64,000 bases of DNA from Nonomuraea cavernae. Its GTDB lineage: Bacteria > Actinomycetota > Actinomycetes > Streptosporangiales > Streptosporangiaceae. The translations under genes and the position numbers were made by a program. Below, one piece after another: positions 30,158 through 39,207 of this stretch (within the stretch, counting starts at the first letter, position 1; every line of letters begins with the position of its first letter). The notes below the pieces were generated by a model that searched no databases, had not been told where the DNA came from, and saw nothing but the letters and a program-made list of their open reading frames with translations. The stretch lies in assembly GCF_014646355.1 (NCBI RefSeq), contig NZ_BMNH01000031.1, forward strand, positions 1 to 64,000. The letters run 5' to 3'.

Positions 30158-31390
30158 TCAGGCTCCCTTAAAGACGACGGTCGCGTTGTGGCCGCCGAAT
30201 CCGAACGAGTTGTTCACCGCGGCGATGTCGCCTTCGGGCAGCCTGCGGTTGGCGCCGTAGACGAGATCCACCTCGATGCCGTCGTCGAGGTTGTCCAGGT
30301 TGATGGTGGCGGGCACGATCCGGTCGTGCAGCGCCTTGATCGTGAAGACCGACTCGATGCCGCCCGCGCCGCCCAGCAGGTGGCCGGTCATGGACTTGGT
30401 CGAGGTGACCAGGGGATGGGTGCCGATGGCCTTGGCGACCGCCTGGACCTCGATGACGTCCCCGGCGGGGGTCGAGGTGGCGTGCGCGTTGACGTGCTTG
30501 ACGTCGAGGCCGGTGATGTCGGCGTCGTTGAGCGCCTGGGTCATCGCCATGATGATGCCCCGGCCCTCGGGCTCGGGCTGGGTGATGTGGTGCGAGTCGG
30601 CGGAGTAGCCGACGCCAGAGGCGTAGGCGTAGACGCGCGCGCCGCGCGCCCTGGCGAACTCCTCGGACTCCAGCACGATGATGCCGGCGCCCTCGCCGAG
30701 CACGAACCCGTCACGGTCGCGGTCCCACGGCCTGGACGCCCCGGCGGGGTCGTCGTTGCGGGTCGACATGGCGCGCGCGGCCGCGAAGGCGGCCACGTTG
30801 AGCCCGTGGATCGCGGCCTCGGTGCCGCCGGCGACGACGACGTCGGCACGGCCCGACCTGATCATGTCCATCGCGTAGCCGATGGCCTCGGCGCCGGAGG
30901 CGCAGGCGGACACGGTCGCGTGCACGCCGGCCTGGGCGCCGCGGTCGAGCCCGATCCAGGCGGCCGGGCCGTTGGGCATGAGCATCGGCACCGTGAAGGG
31001 CGAGAGCCGGTTCCAGCCCCGCTCCTTGTAGGTGTCGTAGGCGGACAGGGTGGTGTTGATGCCGCCGATGCCGCTGGACACCACGACGCCGAGGCGCTCG
31101 GGCGCCACCTCAGGGGCGCCCGCGTCCTGCCACGCCTCGCGCGCCGCGACCATCGCGAACTGCTCGCTGCGGTCGAGGCGGCGGGCTTCCGGCCGGGGCA
31201 GCACCTCGGCCGGGTCGACGGCGGCCGTCCCCGCGAACTTCACGGGGACGGTGTCGACCCAGTCCTCGGTGATGGTCGTGACGCCCGACTGACCGGCGAG
31301 GAGCGCCGACCAGGTCGAGGTGACGTCTCCACCGACGGGCGTCGTCGCGCCGAGCCCGGTGACGACGACACGTACCCGGTTCGCACTCAC
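30158..31390 (-). CDS. fabF: Beta-ketoacyl-ACP synthase II
   Basis: Condensing enzyme that elongates acyl-ACP with malonyl-ACP in type II fatty-acid synthesis. The 410-residue protein has the nucleophile in TVSACASGAEA, the two histidines in NAHATSTPAGD and GHLLGGAGG, and the closing NNSFGFGGHNATVVF. GTG 31390 is preceded by GGAG; the gap to acpP is 34 bases. It sits in the invariant order fabD-fabH-acpP-fabF. Confidence 0.96.
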   Translation of the reverse strand: MSANRVRVVVTGLGATTPVGGDVTSTWSALLAGQSGVTTITEDWVDTVPVKFAGTAAVDPAEVLPRPEARRLDRSEQFAMVAAREAWQDAGAPEVAPERLGVVVSSGIGGINTTLSAYDTYKERGWNRLSPFTVPMLMPNGPAAWIGLDRGAQAGVHATVSACASGAEAIGYAMDMIRSGRADVVVAGGTEAAIHGLNVAAFAAARAMSTRNDDPAGASRPWDRDRDGFVLGEGAGIIVLESEEFARARGARVYAYASGVGYSADSHHITQPEPEGRGIIMAMTQALNDADITGLDVKHVNAHATSTPAGDVIEVQAVAKAIGTHPLVTSTKSMTGHLLGGAGGIESVFTIKALHDRIVPATINLDNLDDGIEVDLVYGANRRLPEGDIAAVNNSFGFGGHNATVVFKGA

Positions 31391-31424
31391 GTTTTCGCGC
31401 TCCTTGTCGATCAGGGGTGTGACT

Positions 31425-31664
31425 TCAGTGCTGGATGAAGGTGAGGACGTCCTTGACCGTCTTGAGGTTCTTGAGCTGGTCGTCGGGAATCTCGACGCCG
31501 AACTCGTCCTGGGCGGCCACGGCGATCTCGACCATGGACAGAGAGTCGATGTCGAGGTCGTCCACGAAGCTCTTCTCGGGGGTCACCTCGCTCGCCGGAA
31601 TGCCGGTGATCTCGTTGATGATCTTGCCGAGGCCCTCGAGGATCTCCTGCTCGGTGGCAGCCAT
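31425..31664 (-). CDS. acpP: Acyl carrier protein
   Basis: A 79-residue, acidic, four-helix carrier protein. Serine 41 in DIDSLSMVE takes the phosphopantetheine arm. AAAGGAG lies about ten bases before ATG 31664. Between it and fabH there are 89 bases with a small TACGGCT/AGCCGTA hairpin (31701-31716), which may adjust expression of acpP relative to the upstream genes. Confidence 0.96.
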   Translation of the reverse strand: MAATEQEILEGLGKIINEITGIPASEVTPEKSFVDDLDIDSLSMVEIAVAAQDEFGVEIPDDQLKNLKTVKDVLTFIQH

Positions 31665-31753
31665 GTCGGTGGTTCTCCTTTGGATTTCTGCTGGATTCTG
31701 TACGGCTCCAGCCGTACAAGCTGTGGTGGATACGGCCGGAGCCGCAATGGATC

Positions 31754-32710
31754 CTATGGAATCTCGATGACTTGACCCGCATAGGTGAGGCCGGCGCCGA
31801 AGCCCAGGATCAGCGCTAGCTGCCCCGAACGAACCTCGCCACGCTCCAGCATGCGCGAGAGCGCGAGCGGGATGGACGCGGCGGAGGTGTTGCCGGCGGT
31901 GACGATGTCGCGGGCCACGACGGCGTTGTCGGCGCCGATCTTGCGCGCGATCGCCTCGATGATCCGCAGGTTGGCCTGGTGCGGGACGAACGCCGCCAAC
32001 TCGGACGGGTCGACTCCGGCACGCTCACAGGCCTCCTTGGCGATCGGGTGCAGGGCGGTGGTCGCCCAGCGGAACACGGTCTGGCCTTCCTGGTGCAGGA
32101 AGGTGTCGCGCTCGTTGATGATGATCGCGTCGGACTTGTCGCCCGAACTGCCCCAGACTACCGGGCCGATGCCGGGGGCGTCGGCGGGGCCCACCACCGC
32201 GGCTCCGGCGCCGTCGGCGAAGATCACGGCGGTGGAGCGGTCGGTCCAGTCGATCCACTGCGACAGCTTCTCGGCCCCGATGACCAGCACGTGCTTGGCC
32301 GAACCCGCGCGGATCGCGGAGCTGGCGACGCCGAGCGCGAAGCAGAAGCCGGCGCAGGCGGCGTTGACGTCGAACGCGCCGGGCGCCGTGATGCCGAGCC
32401 GGTGGGCCACGATGGCCGAGGCGTTGGGGATCTGCGTCTCGAGCGTGCAGGTGGCGACGATGACCAGGTCGATGTCGGCGGCGGACAGCCCGCTCGCGGC
32501 CAGCGCCTTGCCGCCGGCCTGCACGGCCATGTCCTCGACGGACTCGGCCGCGCCGGCGATCTTGCGCTCCTTGATGCCGACCCGCGACTGGATCCACTCG
32601 TCGTTGGTCTCGATGGTCTTGGCCAGGTCGTCGTTGGTTACGACGTTGGCGGGCTGGTAGTGGCCGAGGGCCAGCACCTTCGCGCCCGGGGCTACGTCGG
32701 GAATTCTCAC
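31754..32710 (-). CDS. fabH: Beta-ketoacyl-ACP synthase III
   Basis: Starts fatty-acid synthesis by condensing an acyl-CoA primer with malonyl-ACP. The 318-residue product has the triad Cys in NAACAGFCFALG, His in FVPHQANLRI and Asn in TAGNTSAAS. GTG 32710 overlaps the fabD stop by four bases (GTGA), giving coupled translation. Actinomycete FabH enzymes often prefer branched primers, which would fit iso/anteiso lipids, but that cannot be seen here. Confidence 0.96.
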   Translation of the reverse strand: MRIPDVAPGAKVLALGHYQPANVVTNDDLAKTIETNDEWIQSRVGIKERKIAGAAESVEDMAVQAGGKALAASGLSAADIDLVIVATCTLETQIPNASAIVAHRLGITAPGAFDVNAACAGFCFALGVASSAIRAGSAKHVLVIGAEKLSQWIDWTDRSTAVIFADGAGAAVVGPADAPGIGPVVWGSSGDKSDAIIINERDTFLHQEGQTVFRWATTALHPIAKEACERAGVDPSELAAFVPHQANLRIIEAIARKIGADNAVVARDIVTAGNTSAASIPLALSRMLERGEVRSGQLALILGFGAGLTYAGQVIEIP

Positions 32711-33603
32711 TTGATCAGCTCCCTGGCCGCGTCGAGGTCTTCGGGGTTCTTCAGAGCCACGGTCTGGATGCCCCGGAGCCCGCGCTTGGCCAGCCCGGTC
32801 AGAGTGCCGCCGGGCAGTAGCTCGATCATCGTGGTGACGCCCAGCTCGGCCATGGTGGCCATGCAGGAGTCCCACCTGACGGGATTGCGCACCTGCTTGA
32901 CCAGGCGCTCGATGAGGTCGGCGCCGCCGGTGACGATCTGGCCGTCGGCGTTGGACAGCAGCCTGACCCGCGGATCGGCGGGAGTGACGGACTGGGCGGC
33001 CTCGCGCAGGTGGGCGACGGCCGGCTCCATGTGCGCCGTGTGGAACGCGCCCGCCACGGAGAGCGGGATGAGCCGGGCGCGGGCGGGAGGAGCCTCCTTG
33101 AACGCGGCGAGCTGCTCGAGTGTGCCGCCCGCGACGATCTGGCCGGCGCCGTTGATGTTGGCCGGGGTCAGCCCGTGTGCGTCGATCGAGGCCAGGACGT
33201 CGGCCTCGACGCCGCCGAGCACCGCGGTCATGCCGGTCTCGGTGATGGAGGCGGCCTTGGCCATGGACTGGGCGCGCTCGCGGACCAGGCTCAGCGCCTG
33301 CTCCGGGGTCAGCGCCCCGGACAGCGCGGCCGCGGCGAACTCGCCGACGCTGTGGCCGGCGAGCAGGTCGGGAGTGGCCCCGAGCGCTTCGGCGGAGGCC
33401 AGCGCGGCGGCCACCAGCAGAGGCTGCGCGACGGCGGTGTCGCGGATCTCGTCGGCCCCCGCGGTCGTGCCGTAGGCGATCAGGTCGAGCCCCACGACCT
33501 CGGACCAGGCGGCCAGCCGGTCCGCGAAACCGGGCAGCTCGAGCCATGGACTGAGGAATCCTGGGGTCTGGGCACCTTGGCCCGGAGCGACGAGTACAAG
33601 CAC
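32707..33603 (-). CDS. fabD: Malonyl-CoA:ACP transacylase
   Basis: Loads malonyl groups onto acyl carrier protein. The 298-residue product starts with LVLVAPGQGAQTPGFL, has the nucleophilic serine in AGHSVGEFAAAA, and the histidine in VAGAFHTAHM. GTG 33603 with GGTGGA five bases upstream is preferred because homologues start at this point; ATG 33615 is in frame and is the alternative. First gene of the fab operon, 103 bases from the FasR stop, which leaves room for a promoter with a FasR site. Confidence 0.93.
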   Translation of the reverse strand: MLVLVAPGQGAQTPGFLSPWLELPGFADRLAAWSEVVGLDLIAYGTTAGADEIRDTAVAQPLLVAAALASAEALGATPDLLAGHSVGEFAAAALSGALTPEQALSLVRERAQSMAKAASITETGMTAVLGGVEADVLASIDAHGLTPANINGAGQIVAGGTLEQLAAFKEAPPARARLIPLSVAGAFHTAHMEPAVAHLREAAQSVTPADPRVRLLSNADGQIVTGGADLIERLVKQVRNPVRWDSCMATMAELGVTTMIELLPGGTLTGLAKRGLRGIQTVALKNPEDLDAARELIK

Positions 33604-33706
33604 GAAGTCCACCATGCCCTGTAGAAGTTCGACACGCTGATAGGGATCCGTACGAACTTTGTCCGCACAGTTTTGTAGGAAGCCTACAATGAAGGTTTCG
33701 GGCGGG

Positions 33707-34879
33707 TTACGTTAGGGCGCGCCACGTTACGGCGCTCTCCGCGAGCCTGCCCAGAATGAGCCCGACCTGGAGGGTGAAGGCCGATCTGCCGTCGGTCGGC
33801 TGATAGCCGGTGAGCTCGGTGATCTTCTTGAGACGGTAGCGCACCGTGTTGGGATGCACGAACAGCAACCGCGCCGTGGCCTCCAGTGATGTGCCCTGCT
33901 CCAGATAGGTGGCCAGCGTGTCGAGCAGCGGCGTGCCGGCCAGCGGCAGGTAGACGTTCTCGATGAGCTGCTTCCTGGCGTCCTCGTCGCCGTCGAGCGC
34001 CCGCTCGGCCAGCAGGTCGTCGGCGTGCACCGGCCGGGGCGCGTCGGGCCAGCCGGACGACGCCTTGAGCCCGGCCAGCGCGGCCCGGGCGGACCGGGCG
34101 GCGGCGTGCAGGTCGGGCACCTCGGGCCCGATGACGATCGAGCCCTGGCCGAAGCGGGCCACCACCTGCCGGGCGGCGTCGTTGACGCTGCCGGCGCCGC
34201 CCACGATCACGATCAGCCGGTCGGCCTGGACTCCGGCGAGCAGGTCCATGCCGATGCGGCGGCCCTTCTCGCGCAGCCCGTCGATCACCGTGCCCGGGTC
34301 CTCGTCGGGGGCGTGACCGGCGATCACCACCACGGGGGAGGAGGTCCAGCCGAGCGCCGCGGCCCAGGAGTGCAGCCCGTCGTCCACCTCGCCGCGCACC
34401 AGCGCGTCGACGATCAGCGCCTCCAGCCGGGAGTCCCACGACCCCCTGGCCTCGGCCTCGCGCGCGTAGACGTGCGCGGCGGCGAAGGCCACGTCGCGGG
34501 TGTAGCGCAGCATGGCCTGCTGGAGCTGGTCCTCGCCGCCCGGCGCGGCCAGCTGGTCGGTCTGCGCCTCGACGACCTCGACGACGATGCGGACGATGTC
34601 GACGGTCTGCTGCAGTGAGATGGACCGCTTGAGCTCGCGCGGCGCGGTGCCGAAGAACTCGATGCTGGGAGTCGGCCGATCCTCGCCCGCGTGCTGGAAC
34701 CACTCGACGAACGCGGCGATGCCCGCCTGGGCCACCAGCCCCACCCATGAGCGGTCCTCGGCGCTGAGCGCGCGGAACCACGGGAGCCGCTCGTCCATGC
34801 GGGCCATGGCCGCGGTGCCGAGCGAGCCCATGGCCCGCTCCAGCCTTCGGGTGGTGTCGGCCCGGATCCGGTCTGTCAC
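33707..34879 (-). CDS. fasR: PucR-family regulator of fatty-acid synthesis
   Basis: A 390-residue DNA-binding protein with a central GGDEF-like PucR region and a C-terminal helix-turn-helix (SLEATARLLFVHPNTVRYRL). It lies immediately upstream of fabD in the same direction, the position of Streptomyces FasR, an activator of the fab genes. GTG 34879 has AGGAGG directly before it. The call as FasR rests on family plus synteny. Confidence 0.9.
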   Translation of the reverse strand: MTDRIRADTTRRLERAMGSLGTAAMARMDERLPWFRALSAEDRSWVGLVAQAGIAAFVEWFQHAGEDRPTPSIEFFGTAPRELKRSISLQQTVDIVRIVVEVVEAQTDQLAAPGGEDQLQQAMLRYTRDVAFAAAHVYAREAEARGSWDSRLEALIVDALVRGEVDDGLHSWAAALGWTSSPVVVIAGHAPDEDPGTVIDGLREKGRRIGMDLLAGVQADRLIVIVGGAGSVNDAARQVVARFGQGSIVIGPEVPDLHAAARSARAALAGLKASSGWPDAPRPVHADDLLAERALDGDEDARKQLIENVYLPLAGTPLLDTLATYLEQGTSLEATARLLFVHPNTVRYRLKKITELTGYQPTDGRSAFTLQVGLILGRLAESAVTWRALT

Positions 34880-34902
34880 GCCTCCTAGAGTGCCAGGTCC
34901 GG

Positions 34903-35334
34903 TCAGATGACCGCGACGGCCGTGATCAGGCCGATCGCCACGTGGGTGACCGCGAGCAGCCGCGCGCCCGGCTGCAGCTCGGGCTCCTTGACCAGATCGC
35001 GGACCGAGATGCCGACCACCTTGTCGAAGGCGAGCATGGCCACGGTCTGCACCACGATGCCGACCAGGCCGAAGACCGCGGTGCCCGCGAGCCCCTCGCC
35101 CAGCCGGCCGCCGGAGGACCAGATCGAGGCCGCCACGATGAGCCCCACCGCGGCGAGTGCGGAGGTGGCGAGCAGGGTGGCGTTGGGGTTGCGCTCGCTG
35201 CGGATGATCGAGCTCAGCTTGCCGGGAATGGCGAGGTCGATCACGTAGAAGCCGACTATCAGCAGGATCACGCCGACGGCGGCGTAGGCGGCGATGGCGC
35301 CCGCGCCGCGGGCGAGGGTCTCCAGCAGGGTCAT
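34903..35334 (-). CDS. DUF350 membrane protein
   Basis: A 143-residue inner-membrane protein with four predicted helices (for example AGAIAAYAAVGVILLIVGFY and VGLIVAASIW), matching DUF350 (YjfL-type). Its ATG overlaps the stop of the ATP-grasp gene (ATGA). DUF350 proteins regularly accompany YgiC-like glutathionylspermidine-synthase homologues, and the three genes here form one operon. Function unknown; a membrane partner for the ATP-grasp product is inferred. Confidence 0.87.
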   Translation of the reverse strand: MTLLETLARGAGAIAAYAAVGVILLIVGFYVIDLAIPGKLSSIIRSERNPNATLLATSALAAVGLIVAASIWSSGGRLGEGLAGTAVFGLVGIVVQTVAMLAFDKVVGISVRDLVKEPELQPGARLLAVTHVAIGLITAVAVI

Positions 35335-36479
35335 GATCGCTCGATTCGGTGAGGGACGAAGGACGAGGTGTCGTCGGTGATGAGGCCGGTGGTCTCCCTG
35401 ATGCCCAGCCCGGCGGCCTCGTCGGCCACCATCCAGGCGCCGAGCACGGGCCGCTGGCCGTCGAAGTCGGGCAGGGCGTCGAAGCCCTGGAAGACGTAGC
35501 CCTCCTGGCCGTAGGAGCCGGAGGTCTCCTGGGTGCCGGCGGGCGTGACGATGCGCATCGAGGCGCCCTCCCGGCCGAGCAGCGGCTTGGCGATGTAGGA
35601 GGTCAGCTCGCGCGGGCCGTCGAGGTAGGCGGGCAGCAGGCCGGGATGGCCGGGGAACAGCTCCCACAGGATCGCGAGCAGCGCCTTGTTGGACAGTAGC
35701 GCCTTCCACAGCGGCTCGATCCAGGTCGCGTGCCGCACGGCGTGTCGCCCGAACGCGTCGGCCAGCATCCACTCCCACGGATAGAGCTTGAACGCCGAGC
35801 GGATCATCTGGCCGTCGAGGTCGACGAAACGGCGGTTGAGCTCGTCCCAGCCGATGTCCTCCATGGCGATGGCGGCGGTGGTCAGCCCGGCCTGCTCGGC
35901 GGTCTCCTGGAGGTAGGCCAGGGTCATCGCCTCCTCGCCGGTCTCGTCCATGGACGTCCAGGCGAAGTGGACGGGCCCGGCGGGCAGGGACAGCTCGCCC
36001 CAGCGGTCGATGAGCCGCTCGTGGACGGAGTTCCACTGGTCGTCGTCCGGGTGCGTGTCCTTCAGCCAGAACCACTGCGCCACCGACGACTCGACCAGCG
36101 AGGTCGGCGTGTCGGCGTTGTACTCCAGCAGCTTGGCCGGCCCGGTGCCGTCGTAGCGCAGGTCGAACCGGGCGTACAGGTGGGGGTCGCGCCGCTCCCA
36201 CGATCGGGCGACGTCGGCGGCGGCCCAGTCGGGGATGGCCAGGTCGGCGAAGCGGCCGGTCGAGACGATGTGATCGGCGGCCTGCAGGCACATCGCGTGC
36301 AGCTCCTCGACCTGCGCCTCCAGGGCTTCCACCTCGTCCATGGAGAAGACGTAGTGGACCGACTCGTCCCAGTAGGGGCGGTTCAGCCCCTCGGGGTGGG
36401 CCGCGCGGTGGTAGGCGATGCCCTGGCTCTCGATGATCTTGTCCCAGCCGTCCCTGGGCGCTCCGCGCTCGCGTCGCAC
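35331..36479 (-). CDS. Glutathionylspermidine synthase-like ATP-grasp protein (YgiC-type)
   Basis: A 382-residue member of the glutathionylspermidine synthase C-terminal family, forming amide bonds with ATP. Features include LLEYNADTPTSLVESSVAQW, the KPLLGREGASMRIV ATP-grasp loop and the closing GAWMVADEAAGLGIRE. The peptidase half of true Gsp synthase is absent. GTG 36479 starts four bases after the upstream stop. Actinomycetes lack glutathione, so the substrate should be something other than glutathionylspermidine; this is inference. Confidence 0.88.
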   Translation of the reverse strand: MRRERGAPRDGWDKIIESQGIAYHRAAHPEGLNRPYWDESVHYVFSMDEVEALEAQVEELHAMCLQAADHIVSTGRFADLAIPDWAAADVARSWERRDPHLYARFDLRYDGTGPAKLLEYNADTPTSLVESSVAQWFWLKDTHPDDDQWNSVHERLIDRWGELSLPAGPVHFAWTSMDETGEEAMTLAYLQETAEQAGLTTAAIAMEDIGWDELNRRFVDLDGQMIRSAFKLYPWEWMLADAFGRHAVRHATWIEPLWKALLSNKALLAILWELFPGHPGLLPAYLDGPRELTSYIAKPLLGREGASMRIVTPAGTQETSGSYGQEGYVFQGFDALPDFDGQRPVLGAWMVADEAAGLGIRETTGLITDDTSSFVPHRIERS

Positions 36480-36482
36480 CCG

Positions 36483-36929
36483 TCAGCCGCCACTGCTCGA
36501 ACGGCTGCCGAAACCGCCTCGCTGGATCTCACGGCCGGCGCGCGAGGAGATGTTGACGTCGGACGGGCGCAGACTGGTGCCGCCGCGCACGCGGGTGCCG
36601 ACCCGGCTGCCGCCGTAGTACCAGTGGTAGGCGCCGCGCGAGCCGACGTAGTAGTGGGAATTGCCGTCGTCGTCGTCGCAGTAGGACTCGTCGACGACCG
36701 CGTAGGAGCCGTCGGACAGCTGGTCGTTCATGTCGACGCAGTCGGCGGCGACCTCCTCGGTGTTCTGCGTGGCGGCGCAGAACCCGACCACCATGACGGA
36801 GACCACGCCGATGACGGTCAGCGTGATCACCCGCGACGACTTGGACGGTTTCGGCGGGGTCGGCCGTCCGGAAGGTCTCGGTGGTCCGGGTGGCCAGGGA
36901 GGTGGCGCCGGGGGCGAGGGGTTTCCCAT
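36483..36929 (-). CDS. Pro-rich membrane protein heading the YgiC-like operon
   Basis: A 148-residue protein with a proline-rich cytoplasmic N-terminus (PSPPAPPPWPPGPPRPSGRP), one membrane helix (VITLTVIGVVSVMVVGFCA) and an external domain containing a Cys pair (ADCVDMNDQ, DESYCDDDDG) and a Gly/Ser/Arg tail. It takes the position held by the DUF1190 (YgiB) protein in enterobacterial ygiB-ygiC operons and has a similar Cys/Tyr/Gly-rich outer domain. ATG 36929 follows AGGAT. The longer upstream frame overlaps the divergent PHP gene and is rejected. Confidence 0.8.
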   Translation of the reverse strand: MGNPSPPAPPPWPPGPPRPSGRPTPPKPSKSSRVITLTVIGVVSVMVVGFCAATQNTEEVAADCVDMNDQLSDGSYAVVDESYCDDDDGNSHYYVGSRGAYHWYYGGSRVGTRVRGGTSLRPSDVNISSRAGREIQRGGFGSRSSSGG

Positions 36930-37008
36930 CAGAATCCTGCTTTCATTGACCGGTGAGCCTATCGCCGCCGTTCCCGGCCCATCAATCCGCCGGAGGGATG
37001 AGACACCC

Positions 37009-38028
37009 ATGACGCCCGTCGAGGCTCTCCGAGAGATCGCCTTCCTGCTGGAGCGCGCGGGCGAGCCGGCCTACCGCGTACGCGCCTTCCGCCGCGCCGC
37101 CGCCGTCGTCGCGGGCCTGCCCGAGGAGGAGCTGGTACGGCTCGCGGACACGGGCGGACTGGCCGACCTGCCGGGCATCGGCAAGGTGACGGCCCTGGCG
37201 GTCACCGAGGCGCTGGCCGGGCAGGTGCCGACCTACCTGCGCCGGATGCGGGCCACCGAGGGAGCCGACCTCGACGACGAGACGGCGGCCCTGAGGGCGG
37301 CGCTCAAGGGCGACCTGCACAGCCACTCCGACTGGTCGGACGGCGGCTCGCCGATCGAGGAGATGGCCGAGGCGGCCTGTGCGCTCGGCCACGAGTACTG
37401 GGCGCTGACCGACCACTCGCCCCGCCTGACGATCGCCAATGGCCTGTCGGCCGCCCGGCTGAGGCGGCAGCTCGACGAGGTCGACCGGCTCAACGAGCGG
37501 CTGGCGCCGTTCCGGATCCTGACCGGCGTCGAGGTCGACATCAACCCCGACGGCACGCTCGACCAGGAGCCCGAGCTGCTGGCACGGCTGGACGTGGTGG
37601 TGGCCAGCGCGCACTCGAAGCTGAGGATGAACCGCTACGAGATGACCCGCAGGATGGTGACGGCGATCGCCGACCCGAACGTCGACGTCCTCGGCCACTG
37701 CACCGGGCGGATCGTCCGGGGCGGCACCAGCCGCGGCGGGCGCAGGCCCGAGTCGGAGTTCGACGCCGAGCTGGTCTTCGAGGCCTGCCGCCGGTTCGGC
37801 GTGGCCGTCGAGATCAACTCCCGGCCCGACCGGCAGGACCCGCCGAAACGGCTGATGCGGCTGGCCTACGAGATGGGCTGCGACTTCGCGATCGACTCCG
37901 ACGCCCACGCGCCCGGCCAGCTCGACTGGCAGCGGTTCGGCTGCGAGCGGGCCGCAAGGTGCGGCATCGAGCCCGCCCGGGTGGTCAACACCTGGGCGCT
38001 GGACGAGCTGCTGGCCTGGACCCGGTGA
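37009..38028 (+). CDS. PHP-domain phosphoesterase with HhH N-terminus (PolX-C-terminal-like)
   Basis: A 339-residue protein. Residues 1-85 match the helix-hairpin-helix region of PolX-type enzymes (AYRVRAFRRAA, LPGIGKVTA) and the rest is a PHP metal-dependent phosphoesterase: KGDLHSHSDWSDG, ALTDHSPRLTIANG, VVVASAHSKL, LGHCTGR and AIDSDAHAPGQ supply the metal ligands. The polymerase X palm is missing, so it is a stand-alone 3' exonuclease or phosphatase candidate. ATG 37009 follows GGAGGG twelve bases upstream. Confidence 0.88.
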   Translation: MTPVEALREIAFLLERAGEPAYRVRAFRRAAAVVAGLPEEELVRLADTGGLADLPGIGKVTALAVTEALAGQVPTYLRRMRATEGADLDDETAALRAALKGDLHSHSDWSDGGSPIEEMAEAACALGHEYWALTDHSPRLTIANGLSAARLRRQLDEVDRLNERLAPFRILTGVEVDINPDGTLDQEPELLARLDVVVASAHSKLRMNRYEMTRRMVTAIADPNVDVLGHCTGRIVRGGTSRGGRRPESEFDAELVFEACRRFGVAVEINSRPDRQDPPKRLMRLAYEMGCDFAIDSDAHAPGQLDWQRFGCERAARCGIEPARVVNTWALDELLAWTR

Positions 38029-38138
38029 CGCGACCGGTGGCCGTGGCGTGAGACCTCTGTGACCCGCCGGTGAGGAGCGCCTGACGGGGGCCGCCGCCCG
38101 CCCGCCGATTGTCGGTCGCCGCGCGTAGCGTCCCGGTT

Positions 38139-38861
38139 GTGAACCGTACCGATCGGCTCTACGCGCTCGTCGAGGACCTGCGCGCCATCTCGCCCCGCCA
38201 CCGCTCCGCGCGCGAGCTCGCCCAGCGGTTCGAGGTGAGCGTGCGCACGATCGAGCGCGACATCACCGCGCTGCAGGAGTCGGGGGTGCCGATCTACGCC
38301 GAGCCGGGGCGCAGGGGCGGATACGCCATCGACAGGAAGATGTCGCTGCCCCCGCTCAACTTCACGCCCGCCGAGGCCGTGGCCATCGCGGTGGCGCTCA
38401 GCAGGGCCGGCGACCAGCCGTTCGGCCGGCAGGCGCGCAGCGCGTTACGCAAGGTCGTGGCGGCCATGCCGGGGCCCGAGGGCGAGCTGGCCCGGGAGCT
38501 CGCCCGGCGCGTCCAGGTGGCCGAGCCGGCCGAGCCGGGCGGGGTCCGGCCCCTCGGCGGCGAGGGCGTCTCACGCGCCATCGAGGACGCCCTGCAGCGG
38601 CGGCGCGTGCTCAGGCTCGACTACACCGACGCCAAGGGCGCGCTGACCTCGCGCGACGTCGAGCCCGGCGTGTTCCTGGGCGGGCGCGGCGGGTTCTGGT
38701 ATCTCGTGGCGTGGTGCCGGCTCCGCGACGACGTGCGGGTCTTCCGGCTCGACCGCGTCGCCGCGGCCACGGTCACCGCCGAGCGCTGCCCCGACCGGCC
38801 GCTGGAGGGGTTCGCCACCGAGGTGCCCGACATGCTCGTGCACGGCACCCTGCTCGACTGA
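38139..38861 (+). CDS. HTH-WYL family transcriptional regulator
   Basis: A 240-residue regulator. The N-terminal DeoR-like helix-turn-helix (SARELAQRFEVSVRTIERDI) is followed by a WYL domain (RRVLRLDYTDAKGALTSRDV, GFWYLVAWC, RVFRLDRVAAA). WYL proteins sense ligands or nucleic acids and include DNA-damage and phage-defence regulators. GTG 38139 has no ribosome site; TAGCGT ends seven bases upstream, so a leaderless message is likely. It is a lone gene with no defence locus beside it. Confidence 0.88.
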   Translation: MNRTDRLYALVEDLRAISPRHRSARELAQRFEVSVRTIERDITALQESGVPIYAEPGRRGGYAIDRKMSLPPLNFTPAEAVAIAVALSRAGDQPFGRQARSALRKVVAAMPGPEGELARELARRVQVAEPAEPGGVRPLGGEGVSRAIEDALQRRRVLRLDYTDAKGALTSRDVEPGVFLGGRGGFWYLVAWCRLRDDVRVFRLDRVAAATVTAERCPDRPLEGFATEVPDMLVHGTLLD

Positions 38862-39207
38862 GTCACTCGAAAATTCGCTCGAAAACACCGACATAGGGTT
38901 GTCGCCTCCCCGGTGGATCCTGGTCCCTGTTCGACGGACAGGAGACGGCGCCGTCCTCCGCGTGGAGACGGACGGCGCCGGCGGCGATCCGCCAGGCGGG
39001 CCGGCGTCGCCTGTCCGAACGACACGCCGGGTGTCTTCTCGGGTCTACCACCCCGACGGCATGACCGGCGGTGGGTCCGCGCGGGCGCCTTCCCCGCCGG
39101 CCGGGCTCACACACGGGGCCGCTTTACGAGCGGTCAGCCCTCCCTGGGCTCGCCGCCGATCGCCGAGCGGCGGCGCGTCCAGGGCTCCCGGTCCGCGCTC
39201 GGCCCCG
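38862..39207. other. Intergenic region without supported genes
   Basis: 346 bases between the WYL gene and the convergent maleylpyruvate-isomerase-like gene. Open frames here are Arg/Pro-rich high-GC shadows. No convincing terminator, RNA or small gene is seen. Confidence 0.5.
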
